NCBI RefSeq assembly: GCF_010672455.1 | Contig: NZ_JAAHGO010000022.1 | Location: 1-64,000, forward strand | Direction: 5' to 3' | Origin: Okeania sp. SIO2C9 | GTDB lineage: Bacteria > Cyanobacteriota > Cyanobacteriia > Cyanobacteriales > Microcoleaceae | Length of the DNA stretch: 64,000 bases | Program-made: the position numbers and the translations under genes | The notes under the pieces: model-generated | What the model was told of the DNA's origin: nothing | The model's database searches: none | Seen by the model: only the letters and a program-made list of their open reading frames with translations | Part shown: piece by piece, positions 9,830 to 19,015 of the stretch | Layout of the letters: each line of letters begins with the position of its first letter | Numbering within the stretch: the first letter of the stretch is position 1

Positions 9830-10045
9830 TTAGTAATAGCCTTTGATATTTCCTTTATAGTAATTATAATTAGAACGTTGGTAGTCATAAGAGTAGCGGT
9901 TATCACCATAATAACTACGAGGACAAAGTTGAAAACCTAAAAAATTACGGCGATATTGATAATTTTCATTATAACCACCATTTATATAGGTAGATTGTTC
10001 ATAATTCAGTTCTGTAAAAAGTTGCTTTTTTTGAGGTTCTTGCAT
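9830..10045 (-). CDS. Double-glycine leader peptide, divergent Tyr/Asn-rich core (peptide 3)
   Basis: A 71-residue third paralogue. The start at 10045 (ATGCAAGAA after ATGAGGAAGTTAATT) matches the other two; an in-frame ATG at 10060 is less likely. The leader LFTELNYEQSTYINGG has changed more than in the others. The core is 47 residues with 13 Tyr, fewer Arg and more Asn, one Cys (QLCPRSYYG), and ends GYY. It may be an older duplicate or have a distinct target. Confidence 0.72.
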   Translation of the reverse strand: MQEPQKKQLFTELNYEQSTYINGGYNENYQYRRNFLGFQLCPRSYYGDNRYSYDYQRSNYNYYKGNIKGYY

Positions 10046-10830
10046 AATTAACTTCCTCATGATTAATAATTTTAATTAAATAGTTGTAATCTTTAGCTGA
10101 GTTCTAGAATGTATGAAGGAATGGTACTCGATCATTCCCAAATAATCTGTAGTGTCCGGAGTTTTGTATACTTCGACGATCAGGTTATTGTGAAGTATTG
10201 ACTTTAATCCTAATTTCTTCAAGTTTTCATTCTATCCGGATTAAGTTGAAACAAATCTGCAAAAATTATTAGAGAATAAATTATATACGGCAGTTATAAA
10301 TGATTTTTCATACCAAATTTAAAAAACAATACTATCTACATTTTTTGTAGAGGATTTGTATACAACACCCCTACTACTCATTACTTTATATAGCAATTAT
10401 CTAAATAATTTGTCAGAAATTCCCAGTAAAATCAACAATCTGAAACTCTTGCGACCTATTTCCCTTTTTTTAAGATATTTTTTATCTTTTTATTTTAGGT
10501 TTAATATCCCACCGTCTACACGGTGTTTACAATTGGTTGGGGTTTGAGTCCCCATCCATTTTTTCTTCCTTCTTCAAGAAATTATACTCATGACTACGAA
10601 TAGACATTTAACTAGATAAAATTGCTACAAAATATTGGACTTTAACCAGAAAGTCAAGTTGTTAACACAAATATGATTAAGGTCGTTAACAAAAGTAGCT
10701 CATCTCTCAATTTAGCCTCAAAATAATTATCGTTGTTAGGCTTCCTTTGCGTATTAGATATTAGGTCATGCGGTCAGCTTTTTCACCTAAAACCTACCAC
10801 CTTCTTTAACTTAGTAAGTGAATATCAATT
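10046..10830. other. Non-coding region between peptide genes and the HlyD gene
   Basis: AT-rich, with no credible gene. It must contain divergent promoters for peptide 3 and the HlyD gene, but no clear -35/-10 pair can be named. A CACCGTctacACGGTG hairpin lies near 10509-10524. Confidence 0.5.
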
Positions 10831-11910
10831 ATGTTAAATAATTCTGATTATGTAGAACTACAACCTCTAGAAAGTGATGAATTTCTCCCTCCTCTAAGTC
10901 CTTGGAGCAAAATAGGAGGAATGTTTTTAGTAGGAACATTTGGTGTCGCTATTGCTCTAATGAGTGTAGTCAAGTACAATCCTACTGTAAGAACTGAAGC
11001 AATTGCTCGCCCAACAGGAGATGTAAGAATTGTTCAGGCGCTTACAGAAGGTAAAGTTGAAAGTGTAGAAGTAAATGAAAATCAAGCTGTTGAAATGGGA
11101 GATGCGATCGCACGCATAGATGAATCTGCACTTAATCGCCAAAAAAATCAACTACAGGAAAAAATTAAACAGTGTGAGGTAGAATTAGAACAGATAAATC
11201 AACAAATTTCTGCTCTAGAAGTTCAAATTTTAGCTACCGCGAAACCTCAGACTTTTCAGAAATCTAAATCAAGTACAACAGCAAATAATAAAATAGATAA
11301 TGCATCTGTGGAGTCAGCCATTTTAGATTTATCTAAATCTTTACCTACAGTTGCTCAACAATTTGCTAAGGATCGACGAGACCTAATTGTGAAGCGGACA
11401 AAATTAATTAAAGATTTGACTACAGGTACTAGAGAACTAGAAAAAGTAGATATTAAACTTGATAATAGTGTAATTCGAGTCCCTGTAGATGGTACTATCT
11501 TTCAGCTATCTTTGCGTAATCCTGGGCAAACTGTAGAGTCAGGAGCAGCGATCGCTCAAATTGTTCCTAGTAATGCACCTTTAGTATTTAAAGGTAGAGT
11601 AACAGCAGCAGATATTGCTAGGGTAAAAGTTGGTCAACCCGTGCAAATGAGAATTTCAGCGTATCCTTTTCCGGACTATGGTATTCTCAAAGGAACTGTC
11701 AATTCAATTTCTCCAGATGCTATCACCTCAGAAGCACTTCGCGAAGCTTATTATGAAGTGACTATAGAACCTGAAAGACCATACTTAGTTAGGAGCGGTC
11801 GTCAATATCTAATCCAACCAGGAATGGAAGGTCGAGCTGATATAATTTCTTCGCAAGAAACCGTGCTAACTTTTGTTCTCAGAAAAATTAGGCTGTTAAG
11901 CGATTTTTAA
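10831..11910 (+). CDS. HlyD-family periplasmic adaptor (type I secretion)
   Basis: A 359-residue membrane-fusion protein. A cytosolic N-terminus (about 25 residues) precedes one transmembrane helix at about 28-48. A biotinyl-lipoyl half (VESVEVNENQAVEMGDAIARID), a coiled-coil hairpin at about 105-205, the second lipoyl half (IRVPVDGTIFQLSLRNPGQTV) and a beta-barrel domain (FKGRVTAADIARVKVGQPV) follow. Such adaptors link an inner-membrane ABC exporter to TolC. In cyanobacteria they commonly partner C39-peptidase ABC transporters that cut double-glycine leaders, which fits the three peptide genes upstream. No ABC transporter lies in this window, so the partner must be elsewhere. Confidence 0.88.
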   Translation: MLNNSDYVELQPLESDEFLPPLSPWSKIGGMFLVGTFGVAIALMSVVKYNPTVRTEAIARPTGDVRIVQALTEGKVESVEVNENQAVEMGDAIARIDESALNRQKNQLQEKIKQCEVELEQINQQISALEVQILATAKPQTFQKSKSSTTANNKIDNASVESAILDLSKSLPTVAQQFAKDRRDLIVKRTKLIKDLTTGTRELEKVDIKLDNSVIRVPVDGTIFQLSLRNPGQTVESGAAIAQIVPSNAPLVFKGRVTAADIARVKVGQPVQMRISAYPFPDYGILKGTVNSISPDAITSEALREAYYEVTIEPERPYLVRSGRQYLIQPGMEGRADIISSQETVLTFVLRKIRLLSDF

Positions 11911-12555
11911 GTTTTTATTTTCTTTGTGTTGGGCAGAGGAGGATGAGGAGTCAAAAATATTACTAGCGAATAATCTGAAAAATTTTGGTATAATTAATAT
12001 CAATTTTTCTAATAATTTTATAGATTAATTGCTGAGATACTATTTTACACATTTTCCTACTTTTTTCCATAAAGAATTGTTGAAAATACCTCTCTAACAC
12101 CTACTATTTTTTTACATTTATGTTTGACAAATTTATCAGTAAAGTTCAGAAGTAACTTGACAAATAATTTTTTATCTGGATTGAAAATTAAACTCTTTAC
12201 TCTAATTATTGTCTCCTATTTCTAAAAGAATCATTAGGTATAGTACACACTAAAGTTGCAACTTCAACAGTTGTTTTTGTTGAATATTTTAAGTTTAATT
12301 TAATATTTTTCTTGAAGAAAGTAATAAGTGACTAATTTATCTAAAAAAATATACTTTTTTTGACGGGAAATAGTATTTGCCAAGAAATATCAGCATTTGT
12401 GCTTAGATTGTTTTTTTACATTAAAATTAAAATAAATTTAGTAGTTATACTTAAGTATTATTTCTACATTTAGAAAAAGTTTTCCTAGCATTTTCAATAA
12501 TTAGATAGTACAATAAAGGATATAAACCCTACACAACAATAAAAGAAAATTGATA
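11911..12555. other. AT-rich spacer, no features recognised
   Basis: Very AT-rich sequence without open frames, terminators or repeats that I can support. Confidence 0.5.
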
Positions 12556-12924
12556 ATGAAGACAATCATTACTATCTTAGGTATTAGTGCAATCTTGCTA
12601 TCTTATACTCCTACTACTAGAGCACAATCAAATAATCCTAAAATTGGAGAAACAACTCTTTCTGGAGACTCTCTGAAAACGGTAGAAGGCAGATCCATTA
12701 ATAAAGATAATTACAGCACATATACTGATGACCCAAAATCTAGTAGCTCTCCTACAAATGGAATTAAACCTTATGAACTGCGTCGTCAACAACAAAACGT
12801 AGAAGTGATACCAGGAGTCTCTATCCCTATTAACCCAGATGAGCCTCAATCAGAGAACCCTCTAGAAAATACCCTAGAAGGGGATAAACGAGAAGAAGGA
12901 TTCAAACTAAAATTAGGAATTTAG
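12556..12924 (+). CDS. Small predicted secreted protein, unknown function
   Basis: About 122 residues from the ATG at 12556 (MKTIITILGISAILL); a TTG at 12550 would add two residues. A signal peptide is visible: Lys, a hydrophobic run, then TPTTRAQS with a likely cut after AQ or A. The mature part is hydrophilic, rich in Ser, Asn and Pro, with YELRRQQQNVEVIPGVSIP in the middle. No known domain is recognised. It follows the HlyD gene by about 650 bases on the same strand, so co-regulation is possible but not shown. Confidence 0.6.
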   Translation: MKTIITILGISAILLSYTPTTRAQSNNPKIGETTLSGDSLKTVEGRSINKDNYSTYTDDPKSSSSPTNGIKPYELRRQQQNVEVIPGVSIPINPDEPQSENPLENTLEGDKREEGFKLKLGI

Positions 12925-13278
12925 AAATAATTGATTTACTCAACTTTTTGGGAATACTTTGCAAATTATAGATTCAAATGGAAATAACAGATGGGGAACT
13001 GATTTTCTCAGTTCCTCATTTTTGATCGAAGTTTTTTTGAGCGGGAGTGTGGGGAGTGTGGGAAGGGTGGGGAGTGTGGGGAGTGTGGGAAGGGTAGGTA
13101 GTGTGGGGAGTGTGGGAAGGGTGGGTAGTGTGGGGAGTGTGGGGAGTGTGGGAAGGGTAGGTAGTGTGGGGAGTGTGGGGAGTAGTAAACATAATATCCT
13201 TATGATCAGCTAAAAATCACTTAAATTCTATATTCCCTGTTGCCTGTTGCCTGTTGCCTGTTGCCTCTTTGATCTCTA
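12925..13278. other. Spacer with simple tandem repeats
   Basis: Holds the nine-base array at 13043-13183 and about four copies of a TGTTGCC heptamer at 13238-13266, just upstream of the beta-glucosidase start. Confidence 0.6.
13043..13183. repeat. Tandem array of a 9-bp G-rich unit (GTGGGGAGT)
   Basis: About 15 copies of GTGGGGAGT and variants (GTGGGAAGG, GTAGGTAGT). Because the period is nine, one frame stays open as a Gly-Ser-Val repeat. This is a by-product; there is no ribosome-binding site or conserved flank. A shorter version lies at about 54717-54765. Confidence 0.85.
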
Positions 13279-14348
13279 ATGCAAAACAGCTTATATATGA
13301 ATAGTTATAAATTTCCAGACGATTTTATGTGGGGAGTAGCTACCGCTTCCTATCAAATAGAAGGTGCTACCACAGAAGCAGGTCGCAAACCAAGCGTCTG
13401 GGATACCTTTAGCCAAACTCCAGGAAAAGTCTTACATGACGATACAGGTGCAATAGCTTGCGACCACTATCATCGTTACGAAACAGATATTAAACTAATG
13501 GCGCAACTTGGTGTTAAACATTATCGCTTTAGTATTGCTTGGCCACGCATTATTCCTGATGGTCGGGGTACAGTCAATGAAGCAGGGATAGATTTTTATC
13601 GCCGTTTAGTAGACTGTCTGCATCAACATAATATTACTCCCCACGCAACTTTGTTTCATTGGGATAGCCCCCAAACTTTGGAAGATTTATACGGGTCTTG
13701 GCGTAGTAGAGAAATGACAAAAGATTTTGCAGACTATGTAACTGCGGTGGTAAGTCGGTTAGACGATCGCATCACTAACTGGATGACTATAAATGAAATT
13801 AATTGTTTTACCCATCTCGGTTATGCTGTCAATTCTGACCCTCCTCATGCTCCAGGTACTCGTGTTAATTCTAATAAAGAAGTCTGGCAAACTTCCCATC
13901 ATGCTTTACTTGCCCACGGGTTAGCTACTCAAGCTATTCCTGCGGCCTCTCCCAGACCTTGTTTAGTTTCTTTAGTTGATAATATTTCTGTAACTGTTCC
14001 CATTTATGAAACACCAGAAAATATTCAAGCTGCTCAACAAGCATTTCACCTTTGCGGGCAAAATGGTGGGATTATTTTTCCTGCTCTGACTGGTGCATAT
14101 AGTCCTGCTTTACTAGAGCGTTTGGGAAAAGACGCGCCAGATATTCAAGCGGGAGATTTAGAAATTATTCATCAACCCCTTGATGCTATTGGATTAAATA
14201 TCTATTCTGGTACTTATGTGCAAGCAAGGGATAATGCAGTCCATAATTACAGCGATCGCCAACCTGGTTATTAGTTTTTATCTTTTCCTGTTGGTTATCC
14301 CAAAATGTATATGCCTTGGTTAAATATTATTCCCGAAAGTCTCTATTG
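13279..14348 (+). pseudogene. GH1 beta-glucosidase, 5' part (interrupted)
   Basis: The N-terminal 350 residues or so of a family GH1 beta-glucosidase, which hydrolyses beta-linked glucosides. FPDDFMWGVATASYQIEGA, FSIAWPRIIPDGRG and TLFHWDSPQTLED are typical. The acid/base glutamate is E173 in TINEINCF. An in-frame TAG at 14272-14274 interrupts the protein after RQPGY. The same frame then continues (SFPVGYPKMYMPW to ESLYWG) until an IS605-type element enters at about 14349. The remainder is at 15690-16009. The start could also be the ATG at 13297. Clearly inactive as it stands. Confidence 0.9.
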
Positions 14349-15689
14349 GGGTAATTAACAGCTTGACATAATCTATGATTATCTAGTATATTCTATGATT
14401 ATCTATATTTTATTTTATGCTACTAGGATTCAAAACGGAGTTACACCCAAATAACCAACAAGAAACCTTGCTAGCTAAACACGCAGGTGTGGCTCGCCAT
14501 GCCTGGAATTGGGGATTATGGCTAACTAGAAACATTCTTAATCACAATTCCAATAATCCTTCAGGTAAACTTAAATTCCCCACTGCAATTGACCTTCATA
14601 AACTATTAGTAGCAATGGTTAAACCTAATAACTATTGGTATTATGAAGTATCTAAAACAGCGCCTCAATATGCTTTGAGATATTTATCTTTACTCTTGGA
14701 AACGTTGCTTTAGTAAAGTGTCTGGTCAACCTAAATTCAAGAAAAAAGGTAGGGATGATAGTTTTACTTTAGATGGCTCAATATCGGTAGGCTTTAATCA
14801 CATAAAATTACCGAGAATTGGATGGGTTAAAACCTTTGAAATATTACCAGACAATGTTACTCCCAAGTCAGTAACTATTAGTAGAAAAGCTGATAGATGG
14901 TTTGTCAGTTTCGCTCTGAGACTCAGCTTCCATAAATACTGAGAAATCTGTAGATGTAGTTGGTGTAGATTTAGGTATAAAATCTCTAGCTACGTTATCT
15001 ACTGGTGAAGTATTTGTTTGCGAAGCATTCCGAAGGAAAGGCGCTAAGTCTTACCGAAAGTTAGAATCTAAATTATCACGACTGCAATACCTCAACAGAC
15101 ATAAAACTAAATTTTCTAATAATTGGAAAAAATCTCAACTTAAGATAGCTCAGTTACACAACAGGATAGCCAATATCAGGAAAGATACATTGCATAAACT
15201 GACTACCTATCTAGCTAAAAACCACAGCCGGATAGTAATAGAAGACCTAAATGTATCAGGAATGATGGCAAATCACAGCTACATTGCATGCAACGTAGCT
15301 AAGGCTGTTGCTGACATGGGTTTTTATGAATTTCGTAGACAGTTAGAGTACAAGTGTGAGTTATTAGGTTGCTGAGTTAATCATCGTTGATAGATGGTTT
15401 CCTAGTTCTAAAACTTGCAGTAGGTGTGGAACTGTTAAAGAGTCTCTATTGTTATCAGAGCGCGTTTTTAATTGCGAACACTGCAATTTCAGTTGTGATT
15501 GCTCCGCAACGCTAGCGCGAACGAGATTTGAATGCAGCATTAAATTTAGCTATGGCGGGCAGTTTGCTCCGCAACGCTAACGCGAACGTCCGTGTCAGCT
15601 TGTGGACTGGACAACGCCGACGTTGCCAGATAGAAGCAAGAATAGAACAGATAATCATAGATTTATATAGATTATCGTAGGTTTCTAAG
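14349..15689 (+). mobile_element. IS200/IS605-type element inserted in the beta-glucosidase gene
   Basis: The left end (TAATTAACAGCTTGACATAATC) matches the fragment at 733. An AT-rich leader with repeated 'tctatgattatct' precedes a decayed tnpB. The right end has inverted 'gataatcatag' motifs. GH1 sequence flanks both sides. There is no tnpA. The exact right boundary is uncertain by a few bases. Confidence 0.82.
14417..15680 (+). pseudogene. tnpB: TnpB, multiply frameshifted
   Basis: Nearly full-length TnpB spread over several frames. The segments are MLLGFKTELHPNN (from 14417), then SGQPKFKKKGRDDSF after a shift near 14695, then VDVVGVDLGIKSLATL (RuvC-I Asp) after another near 14925, then IVIEDLNVSGMM (RuvC-II Glu). 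After a shift near 15375 come the zinc finger CSRCG..CEHC and a DLNAALN-like RuvC-III. A 22-base repeat (GCTCCGCAACGCTARCGCGAAC) interrupts the zinc finger/RuvC-III junction at about 15504 and recurs at about 15566. The nuclease cannot be made. Confidence 0.88.
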
Positions 15690-16009
15690 AACGGCGACAA
15701 GATTTACCATTATTTATTTCTGAAAGTGGTTGTGCAGCTCAAGATGAAGTTAATGTTCAAGGCAAGGTAATAGATACTGACAGAATTATGTATTTACGCC
15801 AATATTTCAAAGCTGCCCATCGTGCTATTAGTGAAGGTTATCCATTAAAAGGATATTTTGTCTGGAGTTTTATGGATAATTTTGAGTGGTCTTATGGTTA
15901 TAACCGTCGCTTTGGTTTAGTTTATATTGATTACCAAACTCAGCAACGTCTACCAAAAGCAAGTTTCGATTGGTATCGGCAATGTATTAAGCAAAATAGA
16001 GTTGTTTGA
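15690..16009 (+). pseudogene. GH1 beta-glucosidase, 3' part
   Basis: The continuation of the GH1 gene after the IS. It starts ERRQDLPLFISESGCAAQD, in which the Glu of ISESG corresponds to the catalytic nucleophile (usually TENG). Then come YLRQYFKAAHRAISEG and GYFVWSFMDNFEWSYGY, the family's C-terminal signature, and the normal end. A few residues at the junction seem lost or out of frame. No independent start is convincing. Confidence 0.88.
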
Positions 16010-16270
16010 ACAAGGAAGTAGGAAGAGGGAAGAAGGAAGAAGGCTTTAGTTATCTAGGAGAGAAAGAAGAAAATTTTTTTGATATAGCAATAACTAGAGC
16101 GGTTAGGACATAAAATAGACCTCTTGCGAATTTGATAACTATTGACTAGGAGCACATTAAATTAATTATTTTTATGTTTACTTCTCCCCCACTCACCCAC
16201 TCCCCTACTCAAGAGAAGTAATCGAGAGTCTGGAATCCACCTCTTTTTAAAGGGTGGAGTCAAGGCAAAC

Positions 16271-16286
16271 GGCGGTTAAAACCGCC
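16271..16286. other. Hairpin at the 3' end of the IsrB-like element
   Basis: GGCGGTTAAAACCGCC is a compact perfect palindrome just past the isrB-like stop. It could be the end of the transposon or a terminator. Confidence 0.45.
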
Positions 16287-16293
16287 GGGAAAG

Positions 16294-17493
16294 TTAAACA
16301 ACACACAGTTTATTAGACCTACGAATAAGTTGGACTTTCTTAGGAGAAAATTGCCCAATTCGTTTCCAATTGTGGTCATAAACGCTGATATTTTTGGTTT
16401 TAGCGTCAGTAAAACCACCAATCCATCCGCTGTAAGTTTTTCCTACTTTCTCAGCAATAACTTTATCTCCATACCGAAGTTTAAAAGGAGTAATTGTTCC
16501 ACTTTTGCGTTTACGAATACCGCCTTTTTCCGCATTATCAAAGTGTAATGCACGACGAAAATAAACAGGTCTAGCTATTACTCGAAAAACGCAAGGATTT
16601 ATGCTAACAGAACCAATCCATCCCCAGGTATCACAGTTTTTTCTGGGAGTTACCCCATGTCGGACAAATTCACTGGCCGTCAAAGCTATACCATCAACTG
16701 CATGACATTCGGGCACTTGGGCTTTTTTATCTTTGATTTTCTCCAATCCTAAATGTTTACGAAAGCGAAGCTCCTCTGCAAGAGGCATTTGACTGGTTCC
16801 ATTGTTATTTTTCTGCCAGCCATAAACGGTCTTCACTGAGGCAATAGATTTGAGTTTTTCTACACACCAACTTTGCCCAATCATAACTGGAGAAAACCCT
16901 TTACCCGAACGCGCTTTTTTCCTGCCGCTAGTTAAATCTACATCGGCTTTAACCAGTTCGTAAACAATCGTGGTAATGGGGAAAACTTTGGACAACTCTA
17001 TTATTATCCTAATTTCCATTTCCCTAGATGCTCGAATAGATGGAGCTAATTTACCCTTTTTACGGCGATTATCGAATCGTTTTTGTCTATGCGCACGCTG
17101 GTTAAAAGGTACTTTTCTATTAATCCTCCTGCCACGTCGTATTCGGCGTTGCAATGCTCTACCTCTGACATTTTTGATAACTTTTCCTTGCTTAATCACA
17201 GTAGAGCCAAGTCGTTCTTTGACTTGCTCAAACGGCAAAACTAAATGAGCGGTATAAAGAGTGAATTTGGCCGACTGGACTGCAATCCCTGTATAGTTTT
17301 TGCCAGGGTCGCAACCAATTGTTATTTATTGAGTTTAACTACCCGACGGTTCAGCTACTAGCCGGACATAATACAAGCCCGCATCATTCCAATGCTCAGT
17401 TGCTTTTCCTTGTTTAACCCAACGACGCACCCGCGATGCTTTTGTAGGCATTACAGGAGAACCATCAGGATTTTGGACTGGTATTCTAATCAT
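16294..17493 (-). pseudogene. IsrB-like RuvC nuclease (IscB family without HNH), two in-frame stops
   Basis: Read from the ATG at 17493 this is one 400-codon frame. A PLMP-like start (PVMPTKASRVRRWVKQGK) is followed by RuvC-I IGCDPGKNYTG (D62) and an Arg-rich bridge helix at about 108-145 (RRIRRGRRINRK). RuvC-II is IVYELVKADV (E179) and RuvC-III ECHAVDGIALT (H264, D267). The distance between RuvC-II and III is too short for an HNH domain, so it is IsrB-like rather than IscB. Two TAA codons (minus strand, 17335-17337 and 17326-17328) lie in the linker just before RuvC-I; everything else is intact. A structured RNA region lies directly upstream. Confidence 0.82.
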
Positions 17494-17722
17494 GGAGATA
17501 ATCCTTGTAGAACAAGTTGTGTGTCCCTAAGACCAACCAAAAACATTGTGTCTCGCAATTATGCGATGCCTTTACCCAAAAAGGCCAACAGATAATCCGG
17601 GCTAGGGAAATACCCGGAAGTGTTATCGCTTTTGGCTCAGTGGTCTAGTCAACATTATTCAGACCTTGGGCCGTCCAAGCTGCGTGACTTTAGCTCGCAG
17701 AAGTTGACGTTATTTTCAAGGA
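17494..17722 (-). ncRNA. Putative HEARO/omega RNA of the IsrB-like element
   Basis: Directly 5' of the isrB-like start, with much more structure than its surroundings. On the minus strand an outer GTCAAC..GTTGAC pairing encloses CTTGG..CCAAG. Separate hairpins follow: CCGGG..CCCGG, GCCTTT..AAAGGC and CGCA-TAAT-TGCG. HEARO RNAs occupy exactly this position in IscB/IsrB loci and guide the nuclease. The guide would come from flanking DNA beyond about 17722. Ends are approximate, and no covariance model could be run. Confidence 0.65.
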
Positions 17723-17739
17723 GAAGTAATTGTTAATTA

Positions 17740-18144
17740 TTAATTATTAATTGTTGAATCACCTTTGATTTGAGCCATCATTGCAGCATCATCCCAATAA
17801 GAAGATACTTGTTTAATTTTGCCATTTTCATTAATTTCAAATATACTAATTCCCTCTGCAACTCCCTGATTACCATTTTTTCCCACTCCCTGCATCGTCC
17901 ATTTAACTGCTGCTCCATTATCTACAATAAATATATTATTTGGTGTCAATTCTAGTTGAGCAAAAATCATTGATAATAGCTCAAAGAATTTCTGATAATC
18001 TGACTGCACATTACTGGGTGGTTTACCTACAGGGTCATAGGTAACACCGTCTTCAGCAAAGTTTTCTGCCCATGCTTCGGCATTCATCGCTGCCATATTT
18101 GTAAAATAAGAATTGACTACTGTTTCGATAGTTTCTTTTGTCAT
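17740..18144 (-). CDS. SnoaL/NTF2-like protein
   Basis: A 134-residue single-domain protein of the SnoaL-like/NTF2 fold. Landmarks are the N-terminal helix ETIETVVNSYFTNMAAMNAEAW, AENFAEDGVTYDPVG, and the closing strand pattern GISIFEINENGKIKQVSSYWD. These folds bind small molecules and may be isomerases or scaffolds; no substrate can be inferred. The stop lies within AT-rich sequence directly next to the IsrB-like element, which may have altered the last residues (STINN). Confidence 0.82.
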   Translation of the reverse strand: MTKETIETVVNSYFTNMAAMNAEAWAENFAEDGVTYDPVGKPPSNVQSDYQKFFELLSMIFAQLELTPNNIFIVDNGAAVKWTMQGVGKNGNQGVAEGISIFEINENGKIKQVSSYWDDAAMMAQIKGDSTINN

Positions 18145-18820
18145 TTTCGAGTTTTCTTTTAATCGGTTTTTGTCATCTAAATCATATTTATGATACCAAG
18201 TTGAGATAATTCGCTACAATCAAATTTTTTTTCATGGCCAGATAAACAAATTAAGAATATAATCCTAAATCCGATTTATAGAGCATCCTTTTATGTAAAA
18301 GGGGAGACTGGATTTAGGGGAAATGAGGTGAAGGTTGAATCTTACATTCTATAAAATATCTTTAATAACCGGATTTTGTCTAATTTATGATATTTAATAA
18401 TTTAATTATAGCTAGTCTATTTGATTGATTTGTGAAAAGTTTCAAAATAGATAAAAAGTTTGAAACCATTAGTTCTGCTTCCTTTAATCAAAAAGATTTA
18501 TAGAAGTTGAAGCAAAAGGTGCAGACATCTCAAAAGCTTAAAACTCAGACAACGCAATATTCTTCTTCTTCCTTCTTCCTTCTTCCTTCTTCCTTCTGCT
18601 ATATAATTTTTCCCTGTTTATTATTCCATAAAAAAAAGGGAGTAATCTTGCTGAAAAAGCTAACTGAGATACTCCCTTGTTTAATTCAAATTTTTTATTC
18701 AATTTAGTTTTTATAATTTTTCTTGGTTTAAAACCCAATTCATACCTCCTTAAATGTCGCTTCACTTGTATTACCAGGGTAATATATCTATGGCCTAGAT
18801 GATTCAGGAAATATAGTCGA
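18145..18820. other. Spacer with heptamer repeats and a hairpin
   Basis: No gene supported. CTTCCTT-type tandem repeats lie at about 18560-18598. A hairpin with GGGAGTA..TACTCCC arms spans about 18637-18675. Confidence 0.5.
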
Positions 18821-19015
18821 TTAAATGTGGGCCATCTGTAACCAGTCGAATATTTGATCTAACTGCTTCAATGTTACAAGACCGTATTGCCAAAGTATCA
18901 TCGGTAATTGATTAGGGTCTTCTTCCTCATGTCGTAAAGCAATGGCGATCGCTGAATCAGAGATGGACAACTCCCACTTCAAGAATTTGATTAACTGAGC
19001 TTGTTTTGTAGACAT
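18821..19015 (-). CDS. DUF2949 family protein
   Basis: A 64-residue soluble protein matching the cyanobacterial DUF2949 pattern: LIKFLKWELSISDSAIAIALRH, then LPMILWQYGLVTLKQLDQIFDWL. The function is unknown. It stands alone, with about 640 bases of non-coding DNA upstream. Confidence 0.8.
   Translation of the reverse strand: MSTKQAQLIKFLKWELSISDSAIAIALRHEEEDPNQLPMILWQYGLVTLKQLDQIFDWLQMAHI

Noticed and set aside
10500-10560. tRNA-like T-arm (GGGGTTTGAGTCCCC) near 10541
   Set aside because: No matching acceptor, D or anticodon arms could be found around it.
12959-13213. Gly-Ser-Val repeat protein
   Set aside because: It is the translation of a nine-base G-rich tandem repeat, with no ribosome-binding site and no conserved flanks.
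18637-18675. Terminator or riboswitch at the GGGAGTA hairpin
   Set aside because: A long loop, and no gene ends or starts suitably close; too little to support a regulatory call.
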